Notes: generated from the letters alone by a model not told the origin. Positions 45,654 through 59,580 are shown, counted from the first letter of the stretch. The stretch is 64,000 nt of DNA from Fasciola hepatica (GCA_948099385.1 CANUEZ040000207.1:62001-126000), one strand, 5' to 3'. Numbers and translations are program-made.

Positions 45654-48600
45654 AACATCCCCTACCTCACTCTCAGAGAGGTGCCAGCAAAGACCCGGTG
45701 ACCCAAATCAACACGAATTGCAATGATATTTCCGTGCATACCGAAGTTCAAACCTACACATAAGTACATTCTCGTATACTACTCACATACAAATGCCGAA
45801 CATGCGTGTAGATCGATACAGGTCCAGCTCTTGCACCAAATCATGAGTTCAGAAACTTCAAAAATGTGTGTACAGTATCGCTACGAAATAATGAATCTGA
45901 AATGTTCCCAATCCCTTTGACGGACAGGTAATCGATACGTCTTCCTGGGTTTTATGTATCTATGTTTGTATGTACATTTGTATTTATGAGAATATGAGTA
46001 TTATCAGTTCCTGTCATTCCAAAGACGATTAATTTTCTAGTGGTGAAAATGAATGCAAATGAACCTGGGTGCATGATCAGGTAGTCCTGAATTTGAACAA
46101 AAAACTCTTATTTTGTTGGAGAGAGATCAACCGTCCCTATTTCAAACAAATCGGAATTGTTTTCGAGAATATCGTGCATGGTAAATTACTTTACCTCGGG
46201 AAATAGCTTGGCAATACTCCGTGTTGAATAAAAACTGATTAGATTTTTAGTCGACTATTATCCAACACGGCGGAGTGCCAAACTATTTCGCAAGTTGAGG
46301 TAATCGATATATTTTCATTTTTGCATCATGTCGATGAACCAAATTCCCATATAATTCAGAGACCAGCATCACAAATCCGTTTACAAGATAGTCGAAATGT
46401 TCTCGCTAACTCAAAGGCGCCTAACGCGATGTGCAGTGGTTTCCATTGATGAGCTTGGGACAGTTTGATTCTCCGGCTCAGAACACATGACCCCACTGCT
46501 CCAGCAGATCGACGTCCGATTGTGGACGCGACAAATCGCACGACTGAGGTCTGTGTCATCTTTGCACGACAAGAGCGTGATGGGTCAGGCGGTCACAAAG
46601 GACAATGTTCGGCCAGAAAGGCTTGTGGCCAGTTGACCAATGACGTGCAATTTGCCGATACGAAAATTAATCACTGCATTCGGTTCTCAAATTAAATTTA
46701 CATTTTTCCAAATCTGTGTGATAGCTTCGCAAGTCTTAGTGATAATTTCGCAAATCTATCTGATGATTCCAAAATTTATTGTGATAGTTTCTCGATTCCG
46801 CTTGAAAACCATATAGCAATTCGAATGAGTTGGACGATCTCAAATGCATTAGAATAAAATGGTACCTCAAATTCATACCCTTCCTTTAACGCGGGCATTT
46901 TTTTCAAACTCCCTAACTTTCTGCTGGGCAAAGCGTAGTGACACTTCTCAGTGTCGCTAGTGTCACGTGGTACGAAGGCTGCATTACAGGCCCAACAAAT
47001 GAGGGCACGTACCAGCTTAATCAAGAGATTCAACTCCCGAGGCCTGCCATTGAGAAGATGGGTTTGTTTATCATGTGAATGTGTAGACGGATCAGAAAAA
47101 TGTCGTTTGGTATACGAATATCCTCGACAGGTTATCCCAGCGATAGCCGACATATCTTACCAACGACCGTTATTCATCTAGTTCGGAATAAAAAAGGTTT
47201 AGCTTTGTTGGGGGACTTCAGTTAGAGACAACGAGACTGTTGGGGAAATCTTCACTGTTGTGACAGAAAAAGTCCCGAAAATCAATGGAAAGAAATTGCC
47301 TGACTAGGCAATAGTTTCATAGGATAGTAATTCATGGTTTGTTTCGCAAGAAGTCTGTTCCTCAAGTCATGCGGAACCATTTGACTATTAATTATTCACT
47401 GTGGGGCTTTTAAATTTATTCACAACTCCAAGATCCAGTGCACACAATTACCTTCTAATAGCTCTGATTTATACATGATCCTAAAAATGTCCCATTCCTA
47501 AAGAGATTAGTCGAACAGATACTGCACACTGGTCATTGGAGTCAAAAGTGCAAAATGTAATGGAGCCTAACACAGATAATTAGTTCATCTCCAATATGGG
47601 GGACTCTAGGTCCATGGGAGTGTGGAAAATCCTGAATAATCAGGACAGACGAAAATGTTCATTATTGTATATGCACTTTGAGTTCCACGTAGTGTTTCGG
47701 TTGTTCCAATGCAAAATAAACTTTGTTCCATATGTTCCCTGGGTCTCATATTCCGCCATAATTGCGGCAGACTGGTATTGGCAAAAATATGATTTCCTCT
47801 GCATTATGAGTAATTTTTTCACCACAGGCAAGCAGACCACAAGGGTTGTTGTCCTCAAACAACGCCATTACTTCCTAGTTGTGGTGCATATAAATTAAGT
47901 GGTTTTGCGTTATTGCTCTCGTGTACGAGCACAAAGTGTGCCTATCAGGCACTCATACGCACCAGTTTCGACAATACCTTCATGTGTGAACTTAAACAGT
48001 GGACGGGTATGTTGCGGATGAAACAGATATTTGAAATCGTGGTGCGTCATTTCGGTACTTCTCTTTAGTTGAACACAGTACACATGTGGAGATTCTTACA
48101 ATTCAATTCTTTGCAGTTCTTTTCAACGCAATGCCGTTCAGTTAATTTCAGGGGAGAGTGAATAGTGATGGCAGTTACCGGGTCTAGTCATGGGCCCATA
48201 ATAATAACAATGTTATGCACGGTGGTTGGCACTCACGATTGTGACTTATTCAATTTTATCTTCCTCCATTACACTGAAGGTGTTGTCGGAAAAGCGGTGA
48301 GTGGAGAAATTTCTGTAAATGATTTTCGCATCCTGTACGCTAACCATTGATTCATTCAAATTAGCGTACACTCCCATTAATTCACCACTGAAAACGCCAC
48401 TCCAACGGTCAGCCTGCATCCTGTGTTCCAGTCTATAATATTGTCTCTTATTCTTGGTGGGCAGTCAACACGAGAATAATATTCACTCTTATTACCGATA
48501 AGTATTTCGTCGTGTTAGATGTTTCACTGAGATCCCCCTTGAGTATTTACTTTTCCAGCATTGCAGTATTTGACCACACTACATCATTTGCTGCAATTTC

Positions 48601-50086
48601 GTCATCCAAGTAACTATTCGTAGAACATTTTGGGAACAATTTTTATATAATTATAAGGAAGGAATGCCAAAGCATGGGGTCAATGTTGTCTCACCACGGC
48701 GTTGTATAGAGTGTTCTTCGGGAGTTAGTACACCTCTGAAACCTCGAGTTTCTAATATCACTGCTGAAAACGGTAGAAGTCGTTAGATCTTCACCCTTTC
48801 TGAATTCTATCGAGAAAAATTGTGTTGCATTGTCCGCTTGAGAAAACGGTGAACGACACTGAAATTGGTCAATTATGGGCAGTGAGATGTGCCCACACAT
48901 ATGTGGGGTGGGTTTAGGAAAGTGTGTGTGTGTGTATTAGTGTCTGCATGTGTATTGGCTTGTGTGAACTGACGACAATACGCAGACAGTGGTGAGATAA
49001 TCTTGGGGATTGTCGGGTTAAACTAGCCCTACTGTCCTGGACGCGCGATTTATTATGACCAGAAAACCATGTCAACACTCAAACGTGGTGCGCAGACAAA
49101 GTGACCTAACACTGACGGAAGTCTCTGCAGTGCTAAGGGTGAACGGTGCACGGTGTGTATAGGAAAATTGTGTTGGAAGATTCGTCGTTTATGGGAACTA
49201 CTGATATAGATCAACAAGATAGTGATAATTACACGAGAGATTGAAAACCCAGTGAAGTCCACTTGTATCTAATTGAGTGTGGTGGTATCCTTTATCATCC
49301 CAAGGAAATGAGAGTGGTTATGATTGGGGGACGACAAATGATTTTATTTTGTGGCAATCCCAACTCAATTCATTGGCTTTGCTCTTTCTTTCTTTTTCCT
49401 AAATTGTTTTGTAATAAGGGACCATGATAAAAACACAGATGTAGCCCTTGCTGGCCACTTAGGCACAGCTACAAGTCCATGAATTAGGTCTGATGAGCAG
49501 TCTCACTATTTCGGTAACGATTCTAATTCATTTGAGGGTCAAAACTGATACGAAACTTTGGTCCCATTGCCTCACACCGGATCAATGGGTCACGCTTCTC
49601 AGTCATCCGCTGATTAGATAGTTTTGCTCTGGACTGATTGAGCCGTATTGATATCCGGTGTATAAGTATAAATACAAATCTCTGTCATATTTGTACTGAG
49701 GTGAATGAATGTGAACAGCAGCTTGTTGGCCAATGTTTATTTTAACTCACTATGTGCGGTATGATTTCAAAAAGTACTGCATTTCCCATAATTTCACTGA
49801 CATTGTGGAACCCAAAAGGATGCAGATTGATTTTGTCAATGAGAAATCTCAGTGACTACACCGCCACTATGGATTTTAATTAAAATTCACTTCATCTTTG
49901 TGAACTGAAGTTGAATAGAAATACCGAACATGTCCAACATCCTTCCTTCTTACCTCATATAAACCTTGTCAGGGTAAACGCCATTAAGTGGGCAGTCCGT
50001 AAGATGGATGAAATATATTAAGAGACAGACCCGTTGCATATGGATATTTTTCTTGCTTTGGACATCCACGAGATCCAAATAACCAG
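45654..50086. other. no gene recognised (hairpin listed separately)
   Basis: Frames on both strands around 46460-47180 are longer than average for the area, but without domain resemblance. A short TG run lies at 48921-48935. Nothing else could be assigned. Confidence 0.4.
46191..46302. repeat. imperfect inverted repeat (hairpin)
   Basis: The left arm 46191-46230 (ttacctcgggaaatag, then cttggcaatactccgtgttg) pairs with 46256-46302 (caacacggcggagtgccaa, then actatttcgcaagttgaggtaa), with a loop of about 26 bases and a few mismatches or small bulges. Arms of over 35 paired bases are unlikely by chance. It could be a small non-autonomous transposon or a palindromic element. Confidence 0.75.
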
Positions 50087-50337
50087 CGGTCGCAGACAGA
50101 CAGGATGGTACGACTACGTATCATGGCAAAGGAGGCTTTTGTATTCACACAGGTAATCACTGTGTTGTTATCGCTGCTTTCGCTCCCAATCCTTCTTTGT
50201 CATACTAACGATAACTTTGATCCTTTATTAGGATTACTGCTGAGAAGAAGCAATCAGAATAGTCGCAATCAAAGAATCGTTATGCCAAGTGAACTAGAAT
50301 CATTAGAGTTTCTCAATTCGAGAAGACCGAAATGAAT
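50087..50337 (+). other. ambiguous: two short exons with a TACTAAC intron, or a small secreted peptide frame
   Basis: Read straight through from ATG at 50105 or 50123, the frame has a strongly hydrophobic segment (VITVLLSLLSLPILLC) and later RR pairs, like a peptide precursor. However, the hydrophobic part coincides with a near-perfect intron. The donor is cacacag/gtaatc after 50152, there is a tactaac branch-point consensus, and the acceptor is tttattag at 50231. With that 79-base intron removed, one frame joins FCIHTG to LLLRRSNQNSRNQ and ends RRPK before TGA. I prefer the spliced reading, without naming a product. Confidence 0.3.
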
Positions 50338-51284
50338 ATACGAGAGTAAACCGCCGGCGGGCTAGTGATATATGTTGTGTAAGTGAACGACATACCTCGT
50401 AGGTTGACACTCGACTCAAGTTTTTTATGCAAAGCACCATTAAACTAACCATAAAATGGCCCGTATATTCACAATGAATCAGTTCATATCGGTTTATATG
50501 TAGTTTCAGTCAACTGTGGATGAACTAAAACTGACAATTTGTTATTCGCTGATTTCCGCAAACTTCTATAGCGCGTATGAAACGCAGCTTTCCTTATGCC
50601 AAATGTGAATGAATACAACGGGTATTACTGTGTTAATATGGCATGTTACAAGAAGCGAGCGATGATATCAATCCACAGAAGCCAATGCCGAAATGTACAA
50701 ATCCTGACACCAATTCAAGCAATAAATCTCAATGATGTTGGATACAACACAACCGTAATTCGCAATGCAGAACACTTTTTTGCAGCTTTTTCATGCTTTA
50801 GAACGAATCTCACATTGAGACTGAATATGTTTTGGTAATCATAGGATTTCTGGCTCATATCTTACACGTAGCATTACACAAACGACCCTCCAGCTTTTCT
50901 CAGATGCGCTGGGGTAACCACTATCAACGGCTGTTTGAGGGTGGATAATTCTCTGATCTTAATCCATGTACACGCAAGTGCTCAGGCCCATGACAAATAA
51001 TGATTGCAGGAGTTCGCTCCAGATCCCTTTAACAGGATTTAGCTTGTCCTTTGTCCCCAGTGTTGGTGATTTTATCGTGAATAAACGACATCACTCATCC
51101 ACCAATGTGGACAAGTACTGCTTTGGCCAAAGTGCGGAATAAAATCACGGTTGGTTTGCGCTTTTGGCAAGAGATGACAAAAGATCCATGTTCAACTAAG
51201 AGTGTACCTCTAAAGTTTCATTGGCTTGTCACTAGACAGAAAGTTTGTTTAGTTATTCGAACGATACAGAACATTTCGAAGTAG

Positions 51285-51733
51285 TCGAAAACGACTGTGA
51301 AAGAGTTAACGATTCGTAAGATCAATCCGTTCCCACAAATGAATTCCATACCTGACCAGTTGAGGTTGTTTCAGGTAAGAATTCCTATGTGGGTTTCTGT
51401 TATGTTATTTTTTGCTTGGAAAACAATAAAATTATTCGTGATACGGCCCCTCGTTTCAGTTCAAGTTGCCTCAGTGCACAAAGCGTATTAGTTTGGATGC
51501 TGATGCCAACTCCCTCCATGGTTGGTATTAATGACATCGGTGTTTTCTTCTTCTCAGCAGTTGAATCCTCTTCGACAGTCGGTTTGCACTGTCCATCGTC
51601 AAACGATGTAGGTGACTTAAAAGTTCACCAAGAGCAAAATAATTATAATTTAGTTAAACATTTGAGCAACCAGCTCTCAGTACGCTATACCTCTTCCTCA
51701 AAAGACAAACTACTGAGTGTAGCACAAGGTTGA
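51285..51733 (+). CDS. candidate last three exons of an unidentified gene
   Basis: Three exons keep frame to a stop: 51285-51374, 51460-51520 and 51558-51733. The first ends gtttcag/gtaaga, an ideal donor; the first intron is 85 bases and ends cccctcgtttcag. The second intron is only 37 bases and ends ttttcttcttctcag, although its donor (catg/gttggt) is weak. Product fragments are KINPFPQMNSIPDQLRLFQ, FKLPQCTKRISLDADANSL and GDLKVHQEQNNYNLVKHLS, ending SVAQG. Without removing both introns the frame closes, so splicing explains the coding pattern well. The acceptor before the first exon (gaagtag) is poor, so its start is uncertain. No family is recognised. Confidence 0.42.
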
Positions 51734-53968
51734 TTGGAATAACCGAAGCTGCATGAAAATTTCGGGCCAACTCAAGCATCCAGTTTTCAAGGCACGTCAT
51801 ATAGAATGCGCTTGTGACGGTTCCAGGTTGCATCTTTGGCCAAGCACACTCATCCACTCACACGAATCGCAAGAAGTCAAGACTACTCATCGCTTTCTCC
51901 AGGTTCCCGTTTCTCCGTTATCCACTAAATAGTTAAGCAAAGCTTTTCAAAGAATGCATTTAAACAAACAGAAATCTCTTTGGTTCATGGTTTAAATGAC
52001 TGAAGTGTAATTGTGGGTAGAATTCTTACTTCCATGAAAAACGAAGCATCATAAAATCGATAAGGAGTTGCGTTATCAGCAATGAACATAAAATCACTAT
52101 TTGTCATGTTTCGTCCGGATGTATGGATCTGCATTCGGAAACCTTTCAAAGAGCCATAGTATGGTACTCACTTTGTGTTATTTCCGGCAAGGCCTAATGG
52201 AGCTACGTGGTTATATTGGCGTTGATTTTACTCTAGGAAAAGACTCTACTACAGGTCACACTTTCGAGTGTTGCAATATCACCGCAGTTATCGCACGTAC
52301 TCAAAAGACCACCGTAATTGGTAGCATTTAATTTACCACTTTTGACTGATATGCTTTCCGACAACTGGTTACACCGACACAATCTCAAGGTGCAGTCTCC
52401 TTCGTGGTACCTTTCTGTAGACTTTTACACGAAACGCGAACATAATCTCGCAACAGAAATTCACATCACCTGTGGCCCGTCATTTACATCCCGGATCCTC
52501 CCCATCACGTTTATTGACAGATATTTGTTCATGAAATCGTACTGATAAATCACACGGAATTTAAGATTTATGAATTTGGAATCCTCCTATAGCATTCGGG
52601 GCAGCCTTTAGACTACTTTGTTGGTTCGACTAATATCCGGTTTGCTTTGAGCAACCAGGTGTAAAACTCATTCTCATGGTAGTTCGACGAGGTTGATACG
52701 AGCGATAACGGAAACACTTGACAAACTAAAGCTCGTTAGGAGTGCCACTATTCAGCTTTAGAAAACAATGGTAAATTTACATTTGGGAAATTTATTGGGT
52801 TTCAATGGTTTGGAACATCTTATGAACTGCCACTTTCTCAGATTGCAAATGTTGACACAGGTAGATGCACAGTTGGGCTGACCTTGACCTTACGGTGCAT
52901 TTAACAACAGTTCTCAAGTCGTAGGGACCATATATTCGTTAATGACGACGTTAGATTGCTACGCAAGGGGACAGTCTGCCTATTCACATTACTTCGTGGG
53001 AAGCTGGAACTAAAATTAGGTGTCCGGGTAATTCCGTTCAGAAAGGGTTAATTTTCATTTTGATTGAGGTTTGCTTACTTCGAAATGAGTTGAACCAATA
53101 ACCGCATAAAGATACGAACTGCTCGATTATAGCACATATGTTGTGCATGTATTAGACTACTCTCCACCCATGTTGATTAAGCTTTCCTCTCGAAAGTCCT
53201 TCTGCTTTTTATTCTGCAAGCCGGATACACCAGAGCCAAACAGCGAGTATACAGTACCTAAGAGAACGGTTAACGTATTACAATATTTAATTTGACAAAA
53301 ATTCGTGAATTTTTCATTCTCTATTGGCTACCCTCAATCCGTGGTTTGTCCGATGTTTATATAGAAAACCTACAAGTAATTTCGATTGTGATACATCCAA
53401 ATATTTACTCGGTATACATATCTTGATTTATGACTTGAATGCTGTTTATCAGGTTACGATATTGATTTCCTCAGTGATTCTTCATATTCGTGATGATCTT
53501 TTGCTCCTCTGTGGATAGTGAGATTTATGTGACCTTGACTACCAAGGTAAAAAGCTCTGTGCAAAGTAATCCAAAAAGCTCAGGGTATGGAAATAAAATG
53601 AAACTGATCAACAGGACCTTCACACTACCCCTGGTTATATCATATATTATAAAATAGTGCACCAACAAATTATGTTTGTAGCAGCCGTTTTTCGGTCAGT
53701 ATAGTGTTTATGATTGTGCCTATATTGGAAAGTCAAGAGAAGTTTTTCCGTTAGTTAGATATTTCACGTTATATGTGGTCTAAACGGGGTCCCCAACGCT
53801 GACTGTCGACTTCCTGAAGAATTGATTTGCAGTTCTCATCTATGTAAAAGTTGGCCCTAAGGTCATTTGGATGACTTTCGTTTATTACTTATATCGCTAT
53901 TGGGCTATCGATGAAATACTCCAATTCCGACCGGCGGTCCAGAGGAACGCCACTGTATCTCCTCACAG
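51734..53968. other. no confident gene; one possible exon
   Basis: A possible exon at 53453-53517 (acceptor tgctgtttatcag, reading ILISSVILHIRDDLLLLCG, then gtgaga) stands alone. Its phase does not connect to the candidate terminal exon at 53969. Otherwise nothing could be assigned. Confidence 0.35.
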
Positions 53969-54037
53969 ATTCATTTGAGTAAACGAGAATTCCGTGAGCG
54001 TAAATATTGGGGACTTTTGCAAGACTGGAAATGCTAA
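53969..54037 (+). CDS. candidate terminal exon
   Basis: A strong acceptor (ccactgtatctcctcacag) is followed by 22 codons reading IHLSKREFRERKYWGLLQDW plus two more residues, then TAA. The charged, aromatic-rich string looks like a conserved C-terminus, but I cannot place it in a family. It is short, so chance is a real alternative. A different frame through the same bases runs 115 codons to 54341. Confidence 0.28.
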   Translation: MHLSKREFRERKYWGLLQDWKC

Positions 54038-54731
54038 TAGCTGGGTGAGTTCCACAACGGCAGACAACATGAAATTGTGGCCGAAAATTGACGGACAAGC
54101 AATTTCTCTTCAGAATTCCTCGTCAATAATATTTTACTACATTTTATCATTACTACTTGCAGAAATGCAAAATATTATAAATTACCATTGGTTGGGTTGG
54201 TGGTTTTGTGGTGAATTGTGTGTTGTTAGTTCATCATGCCTTGTCCAAGTTCAGCTGATAGTTGAAATCAATGGACACTCATCATGGCTGTTTTATCCAT
54301 GTGACTTAGCATCACCGGCATATCCATCAAGCCAAAATTAGGAATGAAACTGGAGGTGAATAAATGTGTATCAAAAGCTTTCCCATCGGGTTAGCCTGAT
54401 GACTTGTCATGAATTGCTGAAACTGGAAAACGTTCTTCGCGGTATGTGTCACTTCAATGTTCGGTTTTCCATCTTCTTTCCGTAACACGATTATGTATGG
54501 TAATTAGGTTGCTACTTTTCAGACTGAAGGCCACTATTGTCAAAATGGAATGACACACTGTCAGTCACCTCATGATAACCCTAAAATGTGGGAGGGGTCA
54601 GCTGACCCAGTTTTCTCGGGTTACTCTGTGACCCACTGTCAGTTTAAGTCAGTTGTCCTCTGGTGGTTGATATCATCCATTATCAGTACTCAGTTCAATA
54701 CTGAAAACTACACAAGTACTGTACAGCCGTA

Positions 54732-54898
54732 TCATTCTCGATAAGGATTGCCTGCACTGGACGTCAATTGAGTGTTCGTAGTTCGAGCTATTGTGTTATA
54801 AGGTATCGAAATGATCCCCAACGGATAGTTTGGTGGTAACACCACAGAATATGGTGACATTCCGTCATTGAATAAAAACGGCACTAATGTGCTGCCCA
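54732..54898 (-). CDS. candidate terminal exon, minus strand
   Basis: On the minus strand an acceptor (gtcgtctttttag) precedes 54898. The following frame reads GSTLVPFLFNDGMSPYSVVL and PPNYPLGIISIPYNTIA and ends at TGA near 54732, about 54 codons. Composition is protein-like, with no domain recognised. An ATG just upstream of the acceptor would instead give a signal-peptide-like start, so the structure is uncertain. Confidence 0.25.
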
Positions 54899-54929
54899 CT
54901 AAAAAGACGACTTCAACCATAGGATAGTT

Positions 54930-57900
54930 CTGTGTAATATTTCAAAACAACTTACAGAGCTATGCTACGTGATCAGTGTGAGTAATACAACTCAAGTATC
55001 ACGAAAATTCAGTTCCACAGTGAATACCATAAAGAAACTTACCATGTAGTGTGTTCCTAACTAAATTCGAATAACAAAAGAACATTTGTGAGTCAAACGC
55101 CTCAGAAGAAGGCTGCTTGAGTTATCTCCGTTTAACATATATGTGTTGGTAGCTATTATTAGATCATCATCGAGCACTCCGGGGATGGCAATAAAAATAA
55201 TCTTTCTTTCCTATCACGACCGATCAAGTTCACCATTAGTGGTGATTTTTGTTTCAAGACAGTTTATTTTTGCTGACTATACCAATAGAACGACTTGTAT
55301 AAACAAAGGCGTCTTGCCGTACTTTTTCATACCTTTGTTACAATCCAATTCGACAACACTAGAATAATCCCGTTTACCAACCTAAATACTATTCATATTG
55401 GAAATAAGTTGAAATAATTGAGCTTGCTTGTAGAGCTACGGTGATGTCAACCAGTGGATCACCATAATGCAAAGAATTTTGTTCATTCGTTGTGTGAATA
55501 TTTAGGTTAAGTGTTAGAAAAAAGGATTGGTGATTAGGAAAAAAAGTTGAACGTTCCTAAAAAACACGCATGCAGTTGCTTTCATTATAATAATTTCAAG
55601 CTTCTCGTGCGCTTTTATTTGAACGAAACAGTTCTGTTTCAAACACTAATTCCTGATTGGCTTGACTTTTTCATTCACAGGTGGAATTCGCATTCAGGAG
55701 AGAGATTCATCTATTGAGTATATCGTGTTCTGCGGTATTCACCTTCTTGATAATTCATGAGTTTGTAACCATTTTTCACCATAAATGGACATGACTATTA
55801 TCAGCAGAATTGAAAACATTCCCACAATCCAAACCCTTTCATATGATCGTCTACGCACTCTAGTGGATAGAATAATTCCCCGAGCTGTGATACTGATAAG
55901 GAAAAAAGAAATTGTGGTCGTTTATTACTGTTTGTGTTAAATAGCTGACGGTGATATTTCACGAATTATCATTCTTTGTGCACCGTCACATGATACTTGC
56001 TCGGATCACATTCCGCCTGAATAACTATTTATATTGTTTTGTAAAATATGCACTAGCTCATGTTTATTCATCGAGTATCCTGAACGCAAAGCTTGGTGTA
56101 TCGATCGTAAAAGCTTCGCCTTCAACCGAGTTGCCTGTATGTGTCGATAGTTCAGGTTTTCATAATTGGCAGTTTCCAAAGCTCAAGGTCGTTGAAGGGG
56201 TCACGGTGAAATCCAGAGGCTTGACACTTACACGTACGAAAAAGTACAAGATGATGATTTCCCCTCGGAAAACCATCGCAACTCAATATTCAAGCTTTAT
56301 AATCCATACATAAAAGTCGTTTCAATTTACATCGATTTATTCAAAAGAAACAGCTTTTACTTGTGTTAAACTCATAAGATCAAAATCATGAAGAAATATT
56401 CCTGGTAGCCTGAAGTCAGTTTTATGAGAGAACTGTCCCATACGTCTGACTGAAATGAACCCTTGTCTTATAAATTATCATTTGTGAGCACAGAAACTTA
56501 AAATTTTCAGCCTCAGCCTAAATAAAGACAAACGAAAATATGACTGATTCAATAACGACTTGAATAAGGTTAAATCAATAAATGTGTATTTTTCGATTCA
56601 TAGAATAATATCGAAAGATTGCTTTGTAACATCTCTGCCGCGTTTAGTGAGAGCGTCGTCTTCAATTGTAAAGTCCGACAACAAAATTATTTGTTCGCGT
56701 GATGTTGTCAGAAAGATGATATTTTCGTCATATCAGGATTACCACTTTCATCTGATGACCCTATATTTGTGGAACATTCTGTCTTTTGAAACCGACTGTT
56801 TGTTACCCTGAATGTTTCATACTTTCATGCGAGAGTGATTTGAAATATTCTAAATGGGTCGTTGAGCAAACCAATGAATGTCCAAATGCTTTTAACACTG
56901 CAAAACTACCCAATAACGGCGACCTGTGAAAAACCGCTCATATTCGGACAAATTTCAGTGTACTGAACCTGGAATGTCCGGTGATTGTTCCATTGATTGT
57001 CGTATTCGGTAGTCACCAGCTACTTCGGAATTCACGGGCTAGTTGCTCATTCAAACCAGATGAAGACAGTACTGCTGTCAAAAGAAATAAACAAAACTCC
57101 CAGAAAGTAATCAGTTGATGTTCGTTTTTTAAATCTAGTGCGGTTGAGTACGCGTTTCAGTGGAAATCATTACTCCTGAAACTGCGACAGTTTCTAGAAA
57201 GGAAGAAGATTTAAACTTTGATTCATCTTTGTGGTAAAAGTATACCTTCATTTCTACTTTGCTTGTCTCGCCGAGTGCATTACCACATGATCTGTCTGGA
57301 CAGATAAGATTCGGAAATCAGTGGTTCCCTCACAAAAGACAAATAGTGATGAGACATTATCGATAATTGTAAATGAAACCAAATCACTGTGACGGTAAAC
57401 ATTCTCTGGATATCAAACTGTAACGTAATCCTTTCCGACAGGTAATTGACTGTATGCAAAACAACAGTGAAATGAAGGCACCCAGTTCGACAGAGTATGA
57501 GGAACATTTTCCTAAACCCAAGGATGAACTGGGCCGTGTTAAACTAATCAGTGACAATGTTCAGTTCCATGGATTTCTATCCCAGGATTACAGTGAAATA
57601 CCTTTGCTGTAGTCACTTCCTGAGCCACTTATTTTAAAGTCTGATTGTAGAACAACCCGATAACGAGATCTTTTGAAATGTAATAAGTTTTGGTCAAATG
57701 GGCACTACCATTTTCATCGAATGAACTAATTGTGCCCTCAACTTCCTATCCCTTGACATCAGTTGCTCGTTTCTCCTAACTTTTCACGACACGCATAAGA
57801 GTAAGTCAAAATAGCCTAAGCACTTCATTGGACGATCTAGTGAAAGTTGAAGTTAACTTTATGGTGACTCTAAACACGTTCGCACAACAATGTGCAATAA

Positions 57901-58293
57901 CAGCGATTTGTAGCAGCCGCTCTCTCACGGTGAAACAGAAATGTTGATTATACGTGCATAACTGTCCACTTTCACCGCTTGTCGTGTACATGATGGTGAC
58001 ATTGACAACACGTTTCAGGCGAACTGATAAACGCAGACACAACTGAAGGAGCATGAGTTTGGAATCATACCAGAAACTGAATTCTAGAAACTCACTAACA
58101 TGCGTGTCTGAAACGTTACCATAATAACAGTATACAATTATGAGACGAGTTGTGCTAATCCGGATGTCGAAAGACAAACGGGTTGGCTATTATTCAGTAC
58201 AACATGATGTACTTACCTCAAAATCATTTTCGGATTACCACATGGTTGTATTTTGCGCTGCATATTGTTTTCGAAGAAGAACATCAAATCAAA

Positions 58294-58330
<37 letters not shown>

Positions 58331-59580
58331 AAAATTCTAACTACATGGGAAGATGTATGATGGCTTGTCAACGACAGTCAGAAAATAATGCAACGACATT
58401 TTCTCTTGCAATATGCTCCTCATTTGAATTCATTCGAAGGGTTACATTGCTCGACTCCGTACGACTAGTCTACCGCGAGAAACCTAAAATGGGGACACCG
58501 CTTCACTACCGAAGAATAGTACTCTAGATATTGTACAAACATGTGTTACAGTTTTTATTCCCGTCCGTCGAGATGGAGGTACGGATAACGTGGTTTCCGC
58601 GTCAGAAATGCAGGCAAATTGTTCGGATGCCTATCCAAGGTATGTCATGATCACCAAAAATAAATACAAATACAATCTCACCTTTATCATGGAACCCAGA
58701 AACCTAAAGACCAGAAAAATGAACGCCTGTTCAATCAGAAATGAGTTCAGTTGTATTGGCGATAACATGCAAATAATTGTATCACTCAAGGGGGTTTAGG
58801 ACGAACAACTGAACGACGGGCATATCAGTGGTAGTGCCAGGCTTGTGGTCAAATCAATGAACACTGACGCCGAGCGAGCGGTATGACATAAATGAACATT
58901 TCACCTGACACATTCATTATGAGTGTAACGTGCTGCTGACAGTCGTTGAGATACGAGCAACACAATCCAGAAACACCCAGCTTCCAATTGTGGTTTTCAA
59001 TACGGTTCTTTATAAAACAATGATGAATATAACATAAAAACTGTACAAACCTCAACCATAACCGCTCCGTGAATCAGAGTCAGACAAATACGAGCAAATT
59101 CAGGTTCACTGGAAGTTCAAGCGGTCGAGTCAACGAAATATCTATGGAGACTGTGGGTTAAGAGTCATAAAACGAATCAACACACGCACCAGTCAGCGGT
59201 CACTTAAGGTCAATGTCCGGTGTGTGGTTCAGCGAATGAGCAAGTGTTGTCCAAAACGTTAATGGAAAACGTAAATTGGAGTGAGGGTAGGGGGGTCAGA
59301 TCGATCCTGAGTTGGTGCCTCGAGTTTGATTGTTCTGTCGATTACATATCCTGCAAATTCCGCCACGGATTTCCCTAGTCGACACGCTCAAATCAGAATC
59401 GAATCCTGGCTCCCTCTTTTTACCTACGATTCAGCACCCTCCAACTTTCCTTGGGATGTCAGGATCTACAGCAGTACACCTGCGCATCCCCTAGCCTAAG
59501 GTACCGTCACATCTGCCGCACTCCAGCACAAATGTTACAATTTACTCTCGCCACAAGCGCTGAAATGCAAACAAAGCGAC
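54930..59580. other. no gene recognised (AT microsatellite listed separately)
   Basis: Frames such as 55951-56313 (120 codons) and 57806-58177 are within chance length for this window and lack motifs. Confidence 0.4.
58299..58328. repeat. (AT)15 microsatellite
   Basis: Uninterrupted alternation of a and t for 30 bases. Confidence 0.97.

Noticed and set aside
46776..47181. Overlapping long frames on both strands (125 and 76 codons)
   Set aside because: Frames of this length are expected by chance in 64 kb, and no family resemblance was seen.
55951..56313. 120-codon frame
   Set aside because: No motif and no decisive splice sites. About twenty stop-free runs of this length are expected by chance in six frames.
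58140..58527. Frames with alternating tyrosine and isoleucine
   Set aside because: They are translations of the (AT)15 microsatellite.
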